Positions 47,386 to 59,405 of a stretch of DNA of 64,000 nt are shown one piece after another; the first letter of the stretch is position 1; the number at the start of each line of letters is the position of its first letter. The DNA lies in NCBI GenBank assembly GCA_024509875.1, contig JAMPIV010019849.1:1-64000 (forward strand), in the 5' to 3' direction. The position numbers and the translations under genes are program-made. The DNA comes from Oreohelix idahoensis. Lineage: Eukaryota > Mollusca > Gastropoda > Stylommatophora > Oreohelicidae. A model generated the notes under the pieces. It searched no databases. It saw only the letters and a list, made by a program, of their open reading frames with translations, and was not told where the DNA came from.

Positions 47386-49791
47386 TGTGGTAAAGTGGGA
47401 TATATAAATATTTATAGGGAACTTAGTGTACTGACTGAGATCAGCTATGAAGGTATCTATATCTAATAAGGGTAGTGTATTATAGATGACCTTACTTGCT
47501 ACCACATATTTATACCTCAGTCAGAATTATTCTGGAATATAGTGATGACTACGTTGAATGTCTAGGGTATGTATATGATGAAGTGTAAGTCACAACAACA
47601 ACAGACAGATAAACAATTTAATTTATTCCACCACACGTGACAACACTGTGACACTCACACACATGTAACATTCTATAAGACTATCTTGAATGAGTCACTG
47701 GTAAATTTTCAAATATCAATATGTATTAAGTACTTTTCATTAATATATATGTGTCCTGATTCAAATACAAAGTGAACCAGGAATCACAATCAATTTTAAT
47801 TACAAGTTATATGTACAGAATTTATCAATATGAATCTTGTAGTGACATATTTTATTAAGATTATCCTATGTGTGTCAGTTGTGTAGTAGTAATATGAGGT
47901 AATACTGGTTTTGTTTTTTCAAGCTATGTTGGTATTTGTCATCATGAATTCAAGTGTTTGTTTCTGTTGGAACTAGTATTGGAGATGTTCTCAGTTCCTG
48001 GCATTAAAACAATTAATTTCCCCTCTTATTTTTATACACTGTCAGTTTAAGATGGGGTTACATAATATTGAGCTCCGCTGGCCATAGTCTTATCTTTCGT
48101 GATGTCGGCAGGAAAAGACTCCTCTGCTCGATTGCTCCCCTGTGTTCTGGAGACACCTCACTGTTTGCTATATGGACCAAGGAGTATGCTGTCCGCCTCT
48201 GGATTCAGCAAAGCTCTGACCAGGTGCTGCTTCAATAACTTTTGGACCACAGTCCCTGAAACAAGAAGGTTGTACCTCCTACTTCAGAACTAATTTATAC
48301 TCTATTTCTACACTGAGCACAATACATAACAAACACTGAGTTCAGAGCGGTAGGCCAACTGCTATCTTCATCTGAAACAATTTTCACCAGTATATTCCTC
48401 CCTAATGGTTATTACGCCTCTGCAATTCCAGCATTATTTCTTTCTAGTCAATAATATATGTGTCAGTGTACTGTTTGGCAATTCCATGTAGTTTTACTTT
48501 CCTCCGACACCTTCTGTTCAGGCTGGAGCATTATATAGGCTTTACGTCATGTTCGCTACTGAACCACACATATATACAGACATAAATTATCAATTTACAT
48601 TCAATATTCATTAAAAGATATCAAATATTTTAAGCTTACCACAATTCATGGAAATAATACAGAATTACGTTGACCGGCACTGAATATAACACAATTTCGA
48701 TCTGCCGATGTCCCAGGCTTTTATTTAGAAAAATATGCACTGGTGCTCAACGCACTGGTTCTGTAGTAAGTTTATTTGCAAATGTGGTGTTGACCTGACG
48801 CCTCTAATTGACTATATGGGCAGGTCTAACCAATCATGCCATGTTTACACAGCTTTTCAAAAAAAGTACTCCTACTCACGTTTCCCCTAACAACAAAGAA
48901 GTAGTATTTATAGTCCGACTAATCGTGTTTAGCCTTACAATTTTTTTTCCGCCAATCAAATAGGGGGTAACATGTCAGCCTATTTCCCGTACAATGGTGG
49001 GGTGAAAATCTGCCACTGAGCGATTCTGATTTGGGTGTTGTCTGACATCCCTCACTATTTCTTTTGGCTATAATTTGGTAATTCCTAGACTATTTGCGTA
49101 ACGTTTAACATATTTTTTGTCAGCAAGTCCTAAGGAACCCAAATATACAAATTTAAAGGAGCTAAGTGGCTGCGTTCAAAATATGCACTTTCTTCTACCT
49201 CCTGTTTACTTCGAAAACGATGTGGTGTCTGGGTACTGTAATGTTTTCAAACGTAAACCAGTATAATGTCATATTTCCTAATAAGCGTTTTTCAGGATTT
49301 TAAAACCTAAATCTGGTATGGGTAGTGTTTTTTTTTATCACTGTCGATTTGAAAAAAGCTAGTGCATGTGGCCTTACACGCGTGATGGCAGCAATTGTGT
49401 ATCGCGCGACGCGTGTTTAGTGTTGCATGTGTTCCTCCGATCAGCCCTCCCTTCTTTCTATCCTAAGTCCATCTGTCCGTTCGTTTATGGTAACATAGTG
49501 TAATTAATGCTAGTATTAATTTAGGTCATTAATCAGCTTGCGTATCTCAAGGTTTTTCTTAGAAAGGCAGTACACGTTTTATTGAAGCAAGCGTGTAATG
49601 ATGCAGTAGGCCTTTACTATCAACGTGAAACGTTACAATTTGCAGACGAAGTAGAAAACAAGGAGGATTTCAAGTACAGTCATTGTGACAGCACTGTTCT
49701 TTACCATTCTTCTTTCCTTTTATTGAATTTATTTGGTAGGCTTTACATTTACTTTTTAATTTATATATGTGGATTAGAATTTCTCACGACA
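47386..49791 (+). mobile_element. Solo LTR, copy 2 (2406 bp)
   Basis: Runs TGTGGTAAAG to TCTCACGACA and is flanked by AGAAT at 47381-47385 and 49792-49796. Removing it and one AGAAT rejoins the LINE-2 reading frame. It is collinear with 38920-41320 but clearly diverged from it. No coding region. Confidence 0.88.
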
Positions 49792-49796
49792 AGAAT

Positions 49797-50925
49797 AATA
49801 GCTGAACAAAGTCTGGAATGGAATTCACCGCTATACATCGGATTCGTGGACTATGGAAAGGCATTTGACAGTGTAAACAGAGAATCACTTTGGAAATTGA
49901 TGAGGCATTATGGAGTTCCCATGAAGATCATTAACTTAATAAGGAAGACCTATGAAGACATGACATGCAGAGTTCTTCATGAAGGACAACTTACAGAACC
50001 ATTTAGGATTAGAACGGGAGTGAGACAGGGATGCCTTTTCTTACTAGCAATAGATTGGGTTATGAAAACATCGCCATCACACAACAATGGAATCCAGTGG
50101 AATCTGACTAAACAGCTTGATGATCTGGATTTTGCAGATGACTTCGCGCTTCTGTCCCATAACCATAATCAGATGCAATACAAAATGAAAATTCTCAATG
50201 AGAGGTCGCAACAAGTGAGCCTGAAAATACACAGGGAAAAGACAAAGATTATGATAATAAATGCAAGAAATGATATCAAGGTTGAACTTGAAGAAACACC
50301 ACTAAAAGTAGAACCGTACACATATCTTGTCAGTAATATAGACAAAGTTGGAGGGACAGACAGGGATATTAAAAGAAAAGAATACAAAAAGCAAGAGGAG
50401 CTTTCATTGCATTGGGAAACATATGGAGAACAAGAGAAATCAAATCCAACACAAAAATAAGAATCTTCAACTCAAATGTCAAGTCAGTCCTACTGTATTG
50501 CTCCGGGACATGGAGAACAACAAAAACAACAACCAAAAAACTACAGACTTTTATAAACGGGTGCTGGCGTAGAATAGAAGGACTGAAATGGTGTGACAAA
50601 GTCACAAATGTGGAATTGATGACAAGAACCAGACAAGTGCCAGTGGAACAAGAGTTGAGAAGACGCTGGCGATGGATAGGACACACATTGAGGAAACCTG
50701 TTGATAGCATTACAAGGCAGTCCTTGTTCTGGAATCCACAGGGAAAGAGAGGCAGAGGTAGACCAAAAAATACATGGAGAAGAGAAATGGATACAGAGGT
50801 GAAAACGATGAGGGAAACATGGAAAGAACCCTAGCGGATGGCGCGGGACAGGAAGACTTGGCATGTGTTTGTTGAAGGCCTGTGCTCCTTGGGGAGCTAA
50901 AGGGTATTGATTGATTGATTGAACT
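49797..50925 (+). pseudogene. LINE-2 reverse transcriptase, 3' part, and tail
   Basis: Palm motifs: YIGFVDYGKAFDSVNRESLW, RTGVRQGCLF (a piece of this region is missing) and FADDFALLSHN. After a frame change near 50400 the C-terminus continues (YCSGTWRTTKTTTKKLQTFI, WIGHTLRKPVDSITRQSLFW, GKRGRGRPKNTWRREMDTEV). The 3' UTR has CTCCTTGGGGAGC and ends in four TTGA-type tetramers. Without the inserted LTR the element is about 2.7 kb, so its 5' end is probably incomplete. Confidence 0.88.
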
Positions 50926-50929
50926 TGCA

Positions 50930-51137
50930 CACGGGCTCTCCAATTTTTTCCGCCCTTATCCGAGAAGGCTAGGCATCCGATCTGACTACCCAGTAGACCA
51001 GGGGGAGTATGACATCATTAGCACCACTTGTTCTGAAAAAAATTGTCTATAAATTATATTCCCTCCATTGAAAATCGAACTCGGTACATTTAGAATTCGA
51101 GGCGGATGCCATACGGCTTAACCACTCCGACCCCCTA
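50930..51137 (-). mobile_element. tRNA-derived SINE or tRNA pseudogene, different family
   Basis: On the minus strand GTCGGAGTGGTTAAGCCGTA carries an A-box-like TGGTTAAGCCG. About 40 bases later ACCGAGTTCGATTTTC carries a B-box-like GTTCGATT. The head resembles a class II (Ser-like) tRNA but pairs poorly, so it is not called a functional tRNA. It lies beside the LINE-2 tail. Confidence 0.55.
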
Positions 51138-51675
51138 GCTCTATTGTATGGCTCTGGAAAATGGAGAACAATAAAAACAACCAGCAAGCTACAGACTTTC
51201 ATACGTGTGTGCTTGCTTAGAGGAGTGAAGAGGTACGACAAGATCACTGATGTGGAACTGATGACAAGATCACTGATGTGGAACTGATGACAAGATCACT
51301 AACGTGGAACTGATGACAAGATCATTAATGTGGAACTGATGACAAGATCACTAATGTGGAACTGATGACAAGATCACTGATGTGGAACTGATGACAAGAT
51401 CACAAATGTGGAACTGATGACAAGATCACTAATGTGGAACTGATGACAAGAACCAGACAAGTGCCAATGGAACACGCGTCAAGAAAAAACACGCTGGCGA
51501 CGAATAGGACACACATTGAGGAAACCTGTTGATAGCATTACAAAGCAGCCCTTATTCTTGAGAGATTTACAGGTCGACTGAAAAAGACATGGAAAAGAGA
51601 ACAGGTAACACACGACAGAAGTACTTTATTGAAGGTCTATATTACTTGGGGGAGCTGAAGTGTCATAAATAAATA
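51138..51675 (+). pseudogene. LINE-2 3' end fragment, third, with internal 26-bp amplification
   Basis: Starts in the C-terminal region (YGSGKWRTIKTTSKLQTFI-like) and ends with CTTGGGGGAGCTGAAG and an AATAAATAAATC tail. At 51238-51445 a 26-bp segment, ACAAGATCACTGATGTGGAA plus CTGATG, is repeated eight times. Single-copy LINE-2 has it once, encoding part of DKVTNVELMTRTRQ. Confidence 0.85.
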
Positions 51676-52608
<933 letters not shown>

Positions 52609-52671
52609 ACATGTGATGATTCTCAATATGAATGTGTGAGTTGTTTAGATCCGTGTTTCTGAACCTTTTAG

Positions 52672-53945
52672 AGGTCCTGCACCCCTTTACAGCATCTTAA
52701 GAAACCTCACACCCCTTTATAGCATCTTAAGAAACCTCGCACCCCTTTACAGCATCTTAAGAAACCTCACACCCCTTTATAGCATCTTAAGAAACCTCAC
52801 ACCCCTTTACAGCATCTTAAGAAACCTCACCCCTTTACAGCATCTTAAGAAACCTCACACCCCTTTACAGCATCTTAAGAAACCTCACCCCTTTACAGCA
52901 TCTTAAGAAACCTCACACCCCTTTACAGCATCTTAAGAAACCTCACCCCTTTACAGCATCTTAAGAAACCTCACACCCCTTTATAGCATCTTAAGAAACC
53001 TCACACCCCTTTACAGCATCTTAAGAAACCTCACCCCTTTACAGCATCTTAAGAAACCTCACAGCCCTTTACAGCATCTTAAGAAACCTCACACCCCTTT
53101 ACAGCATCTTAAGAAACCTCACACCCCTTTACAGCATCTTAAGAAACCTCACACCCCTTTATAGCATCTTAAGAAACCTCACACCCCTTTATAGCATCTT
53201 AAGAAACCTCACACCCCTTTACAGCATCTTAAGAAACCTCACCCCTTTACAGCATCTCAAGAAACCTCACACCCCTTTACAGCATCTTAAGAAACCTCAC
53301 ACCCCTTTATAGCATCTTAAGAAACCTCACACCCCTTTATAGCATCTTAAGAAACCTCACCCCTTTACAGCATCTTAAGAAACCACACCCCTTTACAGCA
53401 TCTTAAGAAACCTCACACCCCTTTACAGCATCTTAAGAAACCTCACACCCCTTTACAGCATCTTAAGAAACCTCACCCCTTTACAGCATCTTAAGAAACC
53501 ACACCCCTTTACAGCATCTTAAGAAACCTCACACCCCTTTACAGCATCTTAAGAAACCTCACCCCTTTACAGCATCTTAAGAAACCTCACCCCTTTACAG
53601 CATCTTAAGAAACCTCACCCCTTTACAGCATCTTAAGAAACCTCACCCCTTTACAGCATCTTAAGAAACCACACCCCTTTACAGCATCTTAAGAAACCAC
53701 ACCCCTTTACAGCATCTTAAGAAACCTCACCCCTTTACAGCATCTTAAGAAACCTCACCCCTTTACAGCATCTTAAGAAACCTCACACCCCTTTACAGCA
53801 TCTTAAGAAACCACACCCCTTTACAGCATCTTAAGAAACCTCACACCCCTTTACAGCATCTTAAGAAACCTCACACCCCTTTACAGCATCTTAAGAAACC
53901 TCACCCCTTTACAGCATCTTAAGAAACCTCATACCCGTTTATATT
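52672..53945 (+). repeat. 30/28-bp minisatellite, left arm, about 43 units
   Basis: The unit is close to ACCCCTTTACAGCATCTTAA plus GAAACCTCAC. Many units lack two bases (28 bp), so no frame stays open. There are no unique spacers between units, so this is not CRISPR-like. Confidence 0.97.
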
Positions 53946-54272
53946 GGAGCCGCGCTGGTGTAATGGCTACGACGTTGAACTGGCGACCAGGTGTTCATGG
54001 TTCAAACCCGGCCGTCGGCATTTGAAGAAATGTTTACGAGCGGAAATTTGACTGAATAACCTGAACGGCTCCTGCACATAAATCCCGTGTGGATGGGAAG
54101 GAGCGAAGCTCCTGACCGGGTTGGAAGGAAAGTCCACTGACCCCCCAGCCTCGCAATGACATGTCATTGGGCCGAAAGAGCTGGAAAGCTCGAGTGCCGC
54201 TGGTTAGAGAAAAAAAAAGAAAAAAAGAAAAAAAAAAGAAGAAAAAGAAAAAAAAAAAAAAGAAAAAAAAAA
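53946..54272 (+). mobile_element. tRNA-derived SINE, copy 2
   Basis: The head GGAGCCGCGCTGGTGTAATG has A-box TGGTGTAATGGCTA and B-box GGTTCAAACCC. The body runs to an A-rich tail with scattered G. CGTTTATA on the left and CGTTTACA on the right may be the target duplication, but both are also repeat-unit sequence. It splits the minisatellite. Confidence 0.85.
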
Positions 54273-55510
54273 CGTTTACAGCATCTTAAGAAACCTCATA
54301 CTCCTTTACAGCATCTTAAGAAACCTCATACTCCTTTACAGCATCTTAAGAAACCTCATACTCCTTTACAGCATCTTAAGAAACCTCATACTCCTTTACA
54401 GCATCTTAAGAAACCTCATACTCCTTTACATCATCTTAAGAAACCTCATACTCCTTTACAGCATCTTAAGAAACCTCATACTCCTTTACAGCATCTTAAG
54501 AAACCTCATACTCCTTTACAGCATCTTAAGAAACCTAATACCCGTTTACAGCATCTTAAGAAACCTCATACTCCTTTACAGCATCTTAAGAAACCTCATA
54601 CTCCTTTACAGCATCTTAAGAAACCTAATACCCGTTTACAGCATCTTAAGAAACCTCATACTCCTTTACAGCATCTTAAGAAACCTCATACTCCTTTACA
54701 GCATCTTAAGAAACCTAATACCCGTTTACAGCATCTTAAGAAACCTCATACTCCTTTACAGCATCTTAAGAAACCTCATACTCCTTTACATCATCTTAAG
54801 AAACCTAATACCCGTTTACAGCATCTTAAGAAACCTCATACTCCTTTACAGCATCTTAAGAAACCTCATACTCCTTTACAGCATCTTAAGAAACCTCATA
54901 CTCCTTTACAGCATCTTAAGAAACCTCATACTCCTTTACAGCATCTTAAGAAACCTCATACTCCTTTACAGCATCTTAAGAAACCTAATACCCGTTTACA
55001 GCATCTTAAGAAACCTCATACTCCTTTACAGCATCTTAAGAAACCTCATACTCCTTTACAGCATCTTAAGAAACCTAATACCCGTTTACAGCATCTTAAG
55101 AAACCTCATACTCCTTTACAGCATCTTAAGAAACCTCATACTCCTTTACAGCATCTTAAGAAACCTCATACTCCTTTACAGCATCTTAAGAAACCTCATA
55201 CTCCTTTACAGCATCTTAAGAAACCTCATACTCCTTTACAGCATCTTAAGAAACCTCATACTCCTTTACAGCATCTTAAGAAACCTCACACTCCTTTACA
55301 GGATCTTAAGAAACCTCATACTTCTTTACAGGATCTTAAGAAACCTCATACCCGTTTACATCATCTTAAGAATACCCGTTTACATCATCTTAAGAATACC
55401 CGTTTACATCATCTTAAGAAACCTCATACCCGTTTACAGCATTTTAAGAAACCTCACACCCCTTTACATCATCTTAAGAAACCTCACACTCCTTTACAGC
55501 ATCTTAAGTA
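54273..55510 (+). repeat. 30-bp minisatellite, right arm, about 41 units
   Basis: Units are nearly all exactly 30 bp, mostly with CCTCATACTCCTTTACAGCA; a CCTAATACCCGTTTACAGCA variant recurs every few units. Exact length keeps one frame open from an ATG in the SINE (54156) to 55511, a (LQHLKKPHTP)n frame of 451 codons. I regard that frame as a by-product of repeat length. Confidence 0.97.
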
Positions 55511-55789
55511 GCTTCGCACCCCTTTATCTTCTAGCTCGCAAAACACGCCAGGAATTTTTTTAAAAAGATACAAGTTAATTTTGAGAAAATGTTATTTACA
55601 GAATGTGACTATGGTTCGGTATCTAATTCCCGTTGTCAATGTTCTATTTTGTACAAATACATTTGAGTTATATGTATTATATATTGCTTATGATGATTCT
55701 CGTTCTAAAATATCTGGCATGTCTCGCACCCCCGGAAGGTCAGTCTCCTACCCCGAAGGGGCGCATGCATCCCTAGTTAGGTAGCACTG

Positions 55790-56171
55790 GTTTAGATGTT
55801 AGTATTTGTCTGATGTTGTTGAATGTAGCTTTGACCATTCCTATTCTCTTCTTGATTTCTGTTTCGTCCCAGCAAACTTCTGTTAATATGTAATAAATAA
55901 GTAAATAAATAAATATAGGTAATTAACAGGCAATCGTTGGACATACAGGGGGGCACCAGACAACAGAAATGAAATATAAGTGATAGGCTTACTGGGAATC
56001 AATCCGAGAACCATTTCAAACGGCGTCATCGCCTTGCTGTTGAAAGTAAATCGTGAAAGACGCACCGCCAATTTTGCACCCCAATAAAAGTGCATCATTG
56101 GCTGAGGTCATTCTCACGATACCCACACAACTATGGTATTAGGACTCGTGAACGAACCAGACAATTTAAAG
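55790..56171. other. Unassigned DNA
   Basis: No convincing element. A minus-strand frame at 55883-56098 carries a fragment (RLSRFTFNSKAMTPFEMVLG) that vaguely recalls the end of gypsy integrase cores, too short to assign. Confidence 0.3.
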
Positions 56172-56795
56172 ACGCATGCATGGTGGCATATCTGGAGTCA
56201 CCCTTATATGACCACCAGCTATGCACAATGCTACAATATATGTGCTTGGAAATGAACCTCTGTCTGTGAGCTAATTACATCCTCGTTGACTCTTGAGATC
56301 ATCCAAACACTTCCAGGGATTCCCCATGTGGTGAAACTTGTTGAGAACCCAGCATTGCACAATATGCTTGGAGCAGTTACTTGAGCCCGATGTAATTCTT
56401 TGGCTTTGACTTGGTCGACTGCATGCAGAAGGATCTCACTATGAACCCAGTGATAGGCAGGGGAAGCTGAGAAGTGGCTCTGTGCAGGACGTGACAATTC
56501 CTTGGGAGAGCCCAGAACCAGAGTACAGTATTTTAGCTCTGCATAGTTGGACAGCCCGCTTGGATGGCGGGGAATGCACAGTATGCCATGCACTTCTTAC
56601 TCCTAGCTTGGGACCAGATGTGGCGATCCTTTAAATGCAAGCCAGGCTAAAGAAACTGGAGCTCATTATTTCAACTCAACACTTTTCGGAATGGCAGAAA
56701 AGCCACATAAAAAGCCTAGATCTACAGTGTAGATAATACCAAGGACTCTTCAACTTGATATTTGCAGCAAAAGAGCGAGAAGCTCAGCTGCCATA
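56172..56795 (-). repeat. Dispersed repeat B, copy 2
   Basis: Inverted counterpart of 17210-17810. The 120-codon minus frame at 56231-56593 lies inside it and is interrupted in the other copy, so it is unlikely to be a gene. Confidence 0.75.
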
Positions 56796-58159
56796 TGTGA
56801 TAGGAAAGTCATGAAGGAGGATAACTGGGATTAGAATAACGGGGTAGTAATTTGTGAATAGGGGAACCTGGTCACATGACATGGTGGTATATAAACCCGT
56901 GGGTAGTCGGGAGAAGTTATCTTTTCTTTGCTTGTAAGCCTGCCAGATGATAGTACCGTAGGCTAACAAGGGTTTACATCAGTACGATGTAGGAGTCAGA
57001 AAAACTAGCTCGGGCACTATCATCAAGGGTAGTACTGACTGAAGTTTACAGAGAAGACAGATCAAGATTCGTCTGAACAACGGTATGTTGTTATCGAGCT
57101 ATGGTCAAGTTATTTTGGTTCGAGCATCTCGTCAAGAAAATGGTATGTAGATCTAGATCATTACTAGTTTGCAATCCTGAAGATAGTTCGAGAACCACGT
57201 GCAAGCAGGGTTAGCCAGTACAGACATAGACTAACGTCATTGACGAATATTTAAAGGGCTAACGGATAAAGTTTCCAACTCTGGAAATGGGCCAGTATAT
57301 TACATCCAAGCCTGAAGAACCTAGTAGAATTTGTTTAAAGAACAACTCATCAAGTTTGACAACGGCCAGACTTAGAAAATAGAACAGTAGGCAGATGTAT
57401 GAAAGAACAACTTCCTGACCAGTCAGAATGTCAACGTTAAGACTGTATTTTGAAGTCCATTCTACTTTATATTGAGGCACAGTGTTCGCCTAATTGTAGA
57501 TACGTTCTTTTGACATTAATAAAGACATTAATCGTCATCAGTGTGTCAGCAAATGTTTACTACAGTAGAAGTTTGTTCGTCATCATTTATAAAAGAGATA
57601 GAACCCATCAACCATCAGTTTGCTGCCGGCCACATCCATCTTCATAACATCTTTGACATACGATCATAAATCGTTTATAACACATAAGGAAGGGAAACCC
57701 GAGGCCTGTAAACAGTAAATAAATATTAGACAAAATCGTTGCTTCACCCAGCATTCGTTCTCACTCTCACGATCAATCGAATCATACCTGGGTTGAACAC
57801 TGTCACACCTAGTTAAACAACAACAACTACAATTTAAAGACGCAGTCACTAATACAACTGTCCTAGCAGTAACTAGACCAAATAAAGGCCGACAATTTAA
57901 AAAAAAAATGTTGCCTCGTTTTGGCGAGGCGCGTCCCTGTTCGTTATATTAGAGCGCATGTCCAAATATAAAAAAACCTTCAGGTTTGATAAGTGTAATG
58001 TTTGTATGACTAAGGCCGACACACTTGTGTAGTCCATGTAAGCAAATCACTTATAGTTCATTTCTATTGTCTGGTGTCCTACTTATATCTCAGTACCTGT
58101 CAATTACCAATATTTATTTATTATTTTTTACTCACAGGATTAAGGTTTCATCTCTTATT
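56796..58159. other. Unassigned DNA with promoter-like and poly-A-signal-like sites
   Basis: TATATAAA at 56888-56895 and AATAAAG near 57519 are 0.6 kb apart and could be parts of a solo LTR, but TG...CA ends with a target duplication were not found. No gene. Confidence 0.35.
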
Positions 58160-58410
58160 TATTATTATATGACAAAGATTTGAAAAAACTCTTGACTTGT
58201 TTCGGTACCTTCCCATTTATTCTTATTTTAAACCGTGGCTTATCGTCTGCTTTGCTAATTATCATAGTTTTCGTTTTCTCAATGTTAATGTCTAATCCAT
58301 TTTCTTGACATACTGTTTACTTGCTTCACTAGTTCTTGTCATTCGTGTTTACTTTCGGTTAAAAGAACTGTATCATCTGTATATTTGCAAAATGAGGTCA
58401 CTACATGGGA
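58160..58410 (-). pseudogene. LINE reverse transcriptase relic
   Basis: Minus-strand reading across stops gives YTDDTVLLTESKH and INGKVPK-like sequence, the catalytic-aspartate region and following connection of a LINE RT. Heavily decayed. Confidence 0.6.
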
Positions 58411-58807
58411 GTCAATAAAAAATCTTCTGATTTTCTTACGATAGAGGTATCTCTTCAACAGCTGGGACTCTGATTGGGAGATTTGCGTAGGATGTATTCC
58501 CCCCTAAAGAGAAACTTTTTATTTTATTTGTTTAACGATGTTTAAACAGTGTGACCTTTCGACTAAACTGAAGCATTCTCACTTGCTACTGCCGCCAGGT
58601 TTGAGAGTTCATTTTATTTTTCCGCTGTAAGCGGCTCGACTGTAAAAGTTTCAAAGGTTAAGCCGCGTAACAAGATGGCTTAGCATCTAGCTGCTTAGAA
58701 TGACTATCTACCTTCCATTAGTGACCTATGACACTGCACTTGTTCCCCAGCTGTCAGGTCTTACACCGTGTGTCAGTGTTAATGAGATGATGATGAAAAT
58801 TGTCTTA

Positions 58808-58975
58808 GTGAAAAACAGTGTCCGTTTATTTGTAGGGTTTTCAAAGGTCATATCCGACATGGAAGAATTCATTCACCCATCTATCCATTCATTAACGTTC
58901 AAGTCGCAGTGGAGCAAAGGCCCTCGACGATCTCAAGGTATTTTTAAGTCTATAGAGTTTGGATAAAGGTAAAGG
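58808..58975 (+). repeat. Dispersed repeat E, copy 2
   Basis: Resembles 52150-52330, including GTGAAAAACAGTGTCCGTTT, then CATCTATCCATTCATTAACG. Confidence 0.7.
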
Positions 58976-59095
58976 TGCAGGATCCCATTACACGCCCATT
59001 TAGGCATATTGGGAATATGGTGGTAGGCCTATGTTTTCTCGACCATCGGCACACTAGGGGTAATGTGGTCAGCATTACGCTGGCGCCTTAATCTT

Positions 59096-59405
59096 CTGTC
59101 ACGAGATGCCTCCCTTGCTTTGCAGTAGTGGTCCAGCAATGGCCAAAACGCAAGAGTATCTAATGTAGGTTTTCGAAGGTATCTACCTTCACTCAAGATT
59201 ACTCTTGGCAGATTGGTAAATAGAAGGATGATGATGCTTTTATCTTGAGGGAGTATTCAGAAGGTATTCAGAAGTCAAGAACAATGCTGAATGTGTCTTA
59301 GTAAAGTTAACTTATTATCTGCAGGCTGCCTTTTTTGAAGAGATATATTGTGTATTTTATTTAGCTCGTTCAAGTCCCCAACTGATTTAACAGTAAAATG
59401 CTACT
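59096..59405 (-). repeat. Dispersed repeat C, copy 2
   Basis: Inverted counterpart of 33560-33869, about 80-90% similar by eye. Confidence 0.8.

Larger units (their letters stand above)
52651..55789. mobile_element. hAT-like non-autonomous transposon whose interior is a minisatellite
   Basis: GTTTAGAT is present at 52643-52650 and 55790-55797, an 8-bp target duplication typical of hAT. The left end CCGTGTTTCTGAAC and the inverted right end CAGTGCTACCTAAC agree at ten of fourteen positions. Almost all of the 3.1-kb interior is two arms of a 30-bp repeat separated by a SINE. GCACCCC occurs both in the unit and in the right-hand flank (CTCGCACCCCCGGAAGG), suggesting the unit grew out of the transposon itself. 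No transposase. Confidence 0.7.

Noticed and set aside
51060..51137. Functional tRNA-Ser gene
   Set aside because: A- and B-box-like blocks are present, but stems pair poorly and the sequence continues into a SINE-like body.
52672..55510. CRISPR array
   Set aside because: Repeats are contiguous with no unique spacers, the DNA is eukaryotic, and no cas genes are present.
56796..57660. Solo LTR suggested by TATATAAA and AATAAA
   Set aside because: Several TG...CA end pairs were tried and none had a matching 4-6-bp flank duplication.
56161..57844. Exact 16-base direct repeat ACAATTTAAAGACGCA at 56161-56176 and 57829-57844, as a target duplication
   Set aside because: The interval is a mix of repeat B and unassigned DNA with no matching ends; one such AT-rich match can occur by chance in 64 kb.
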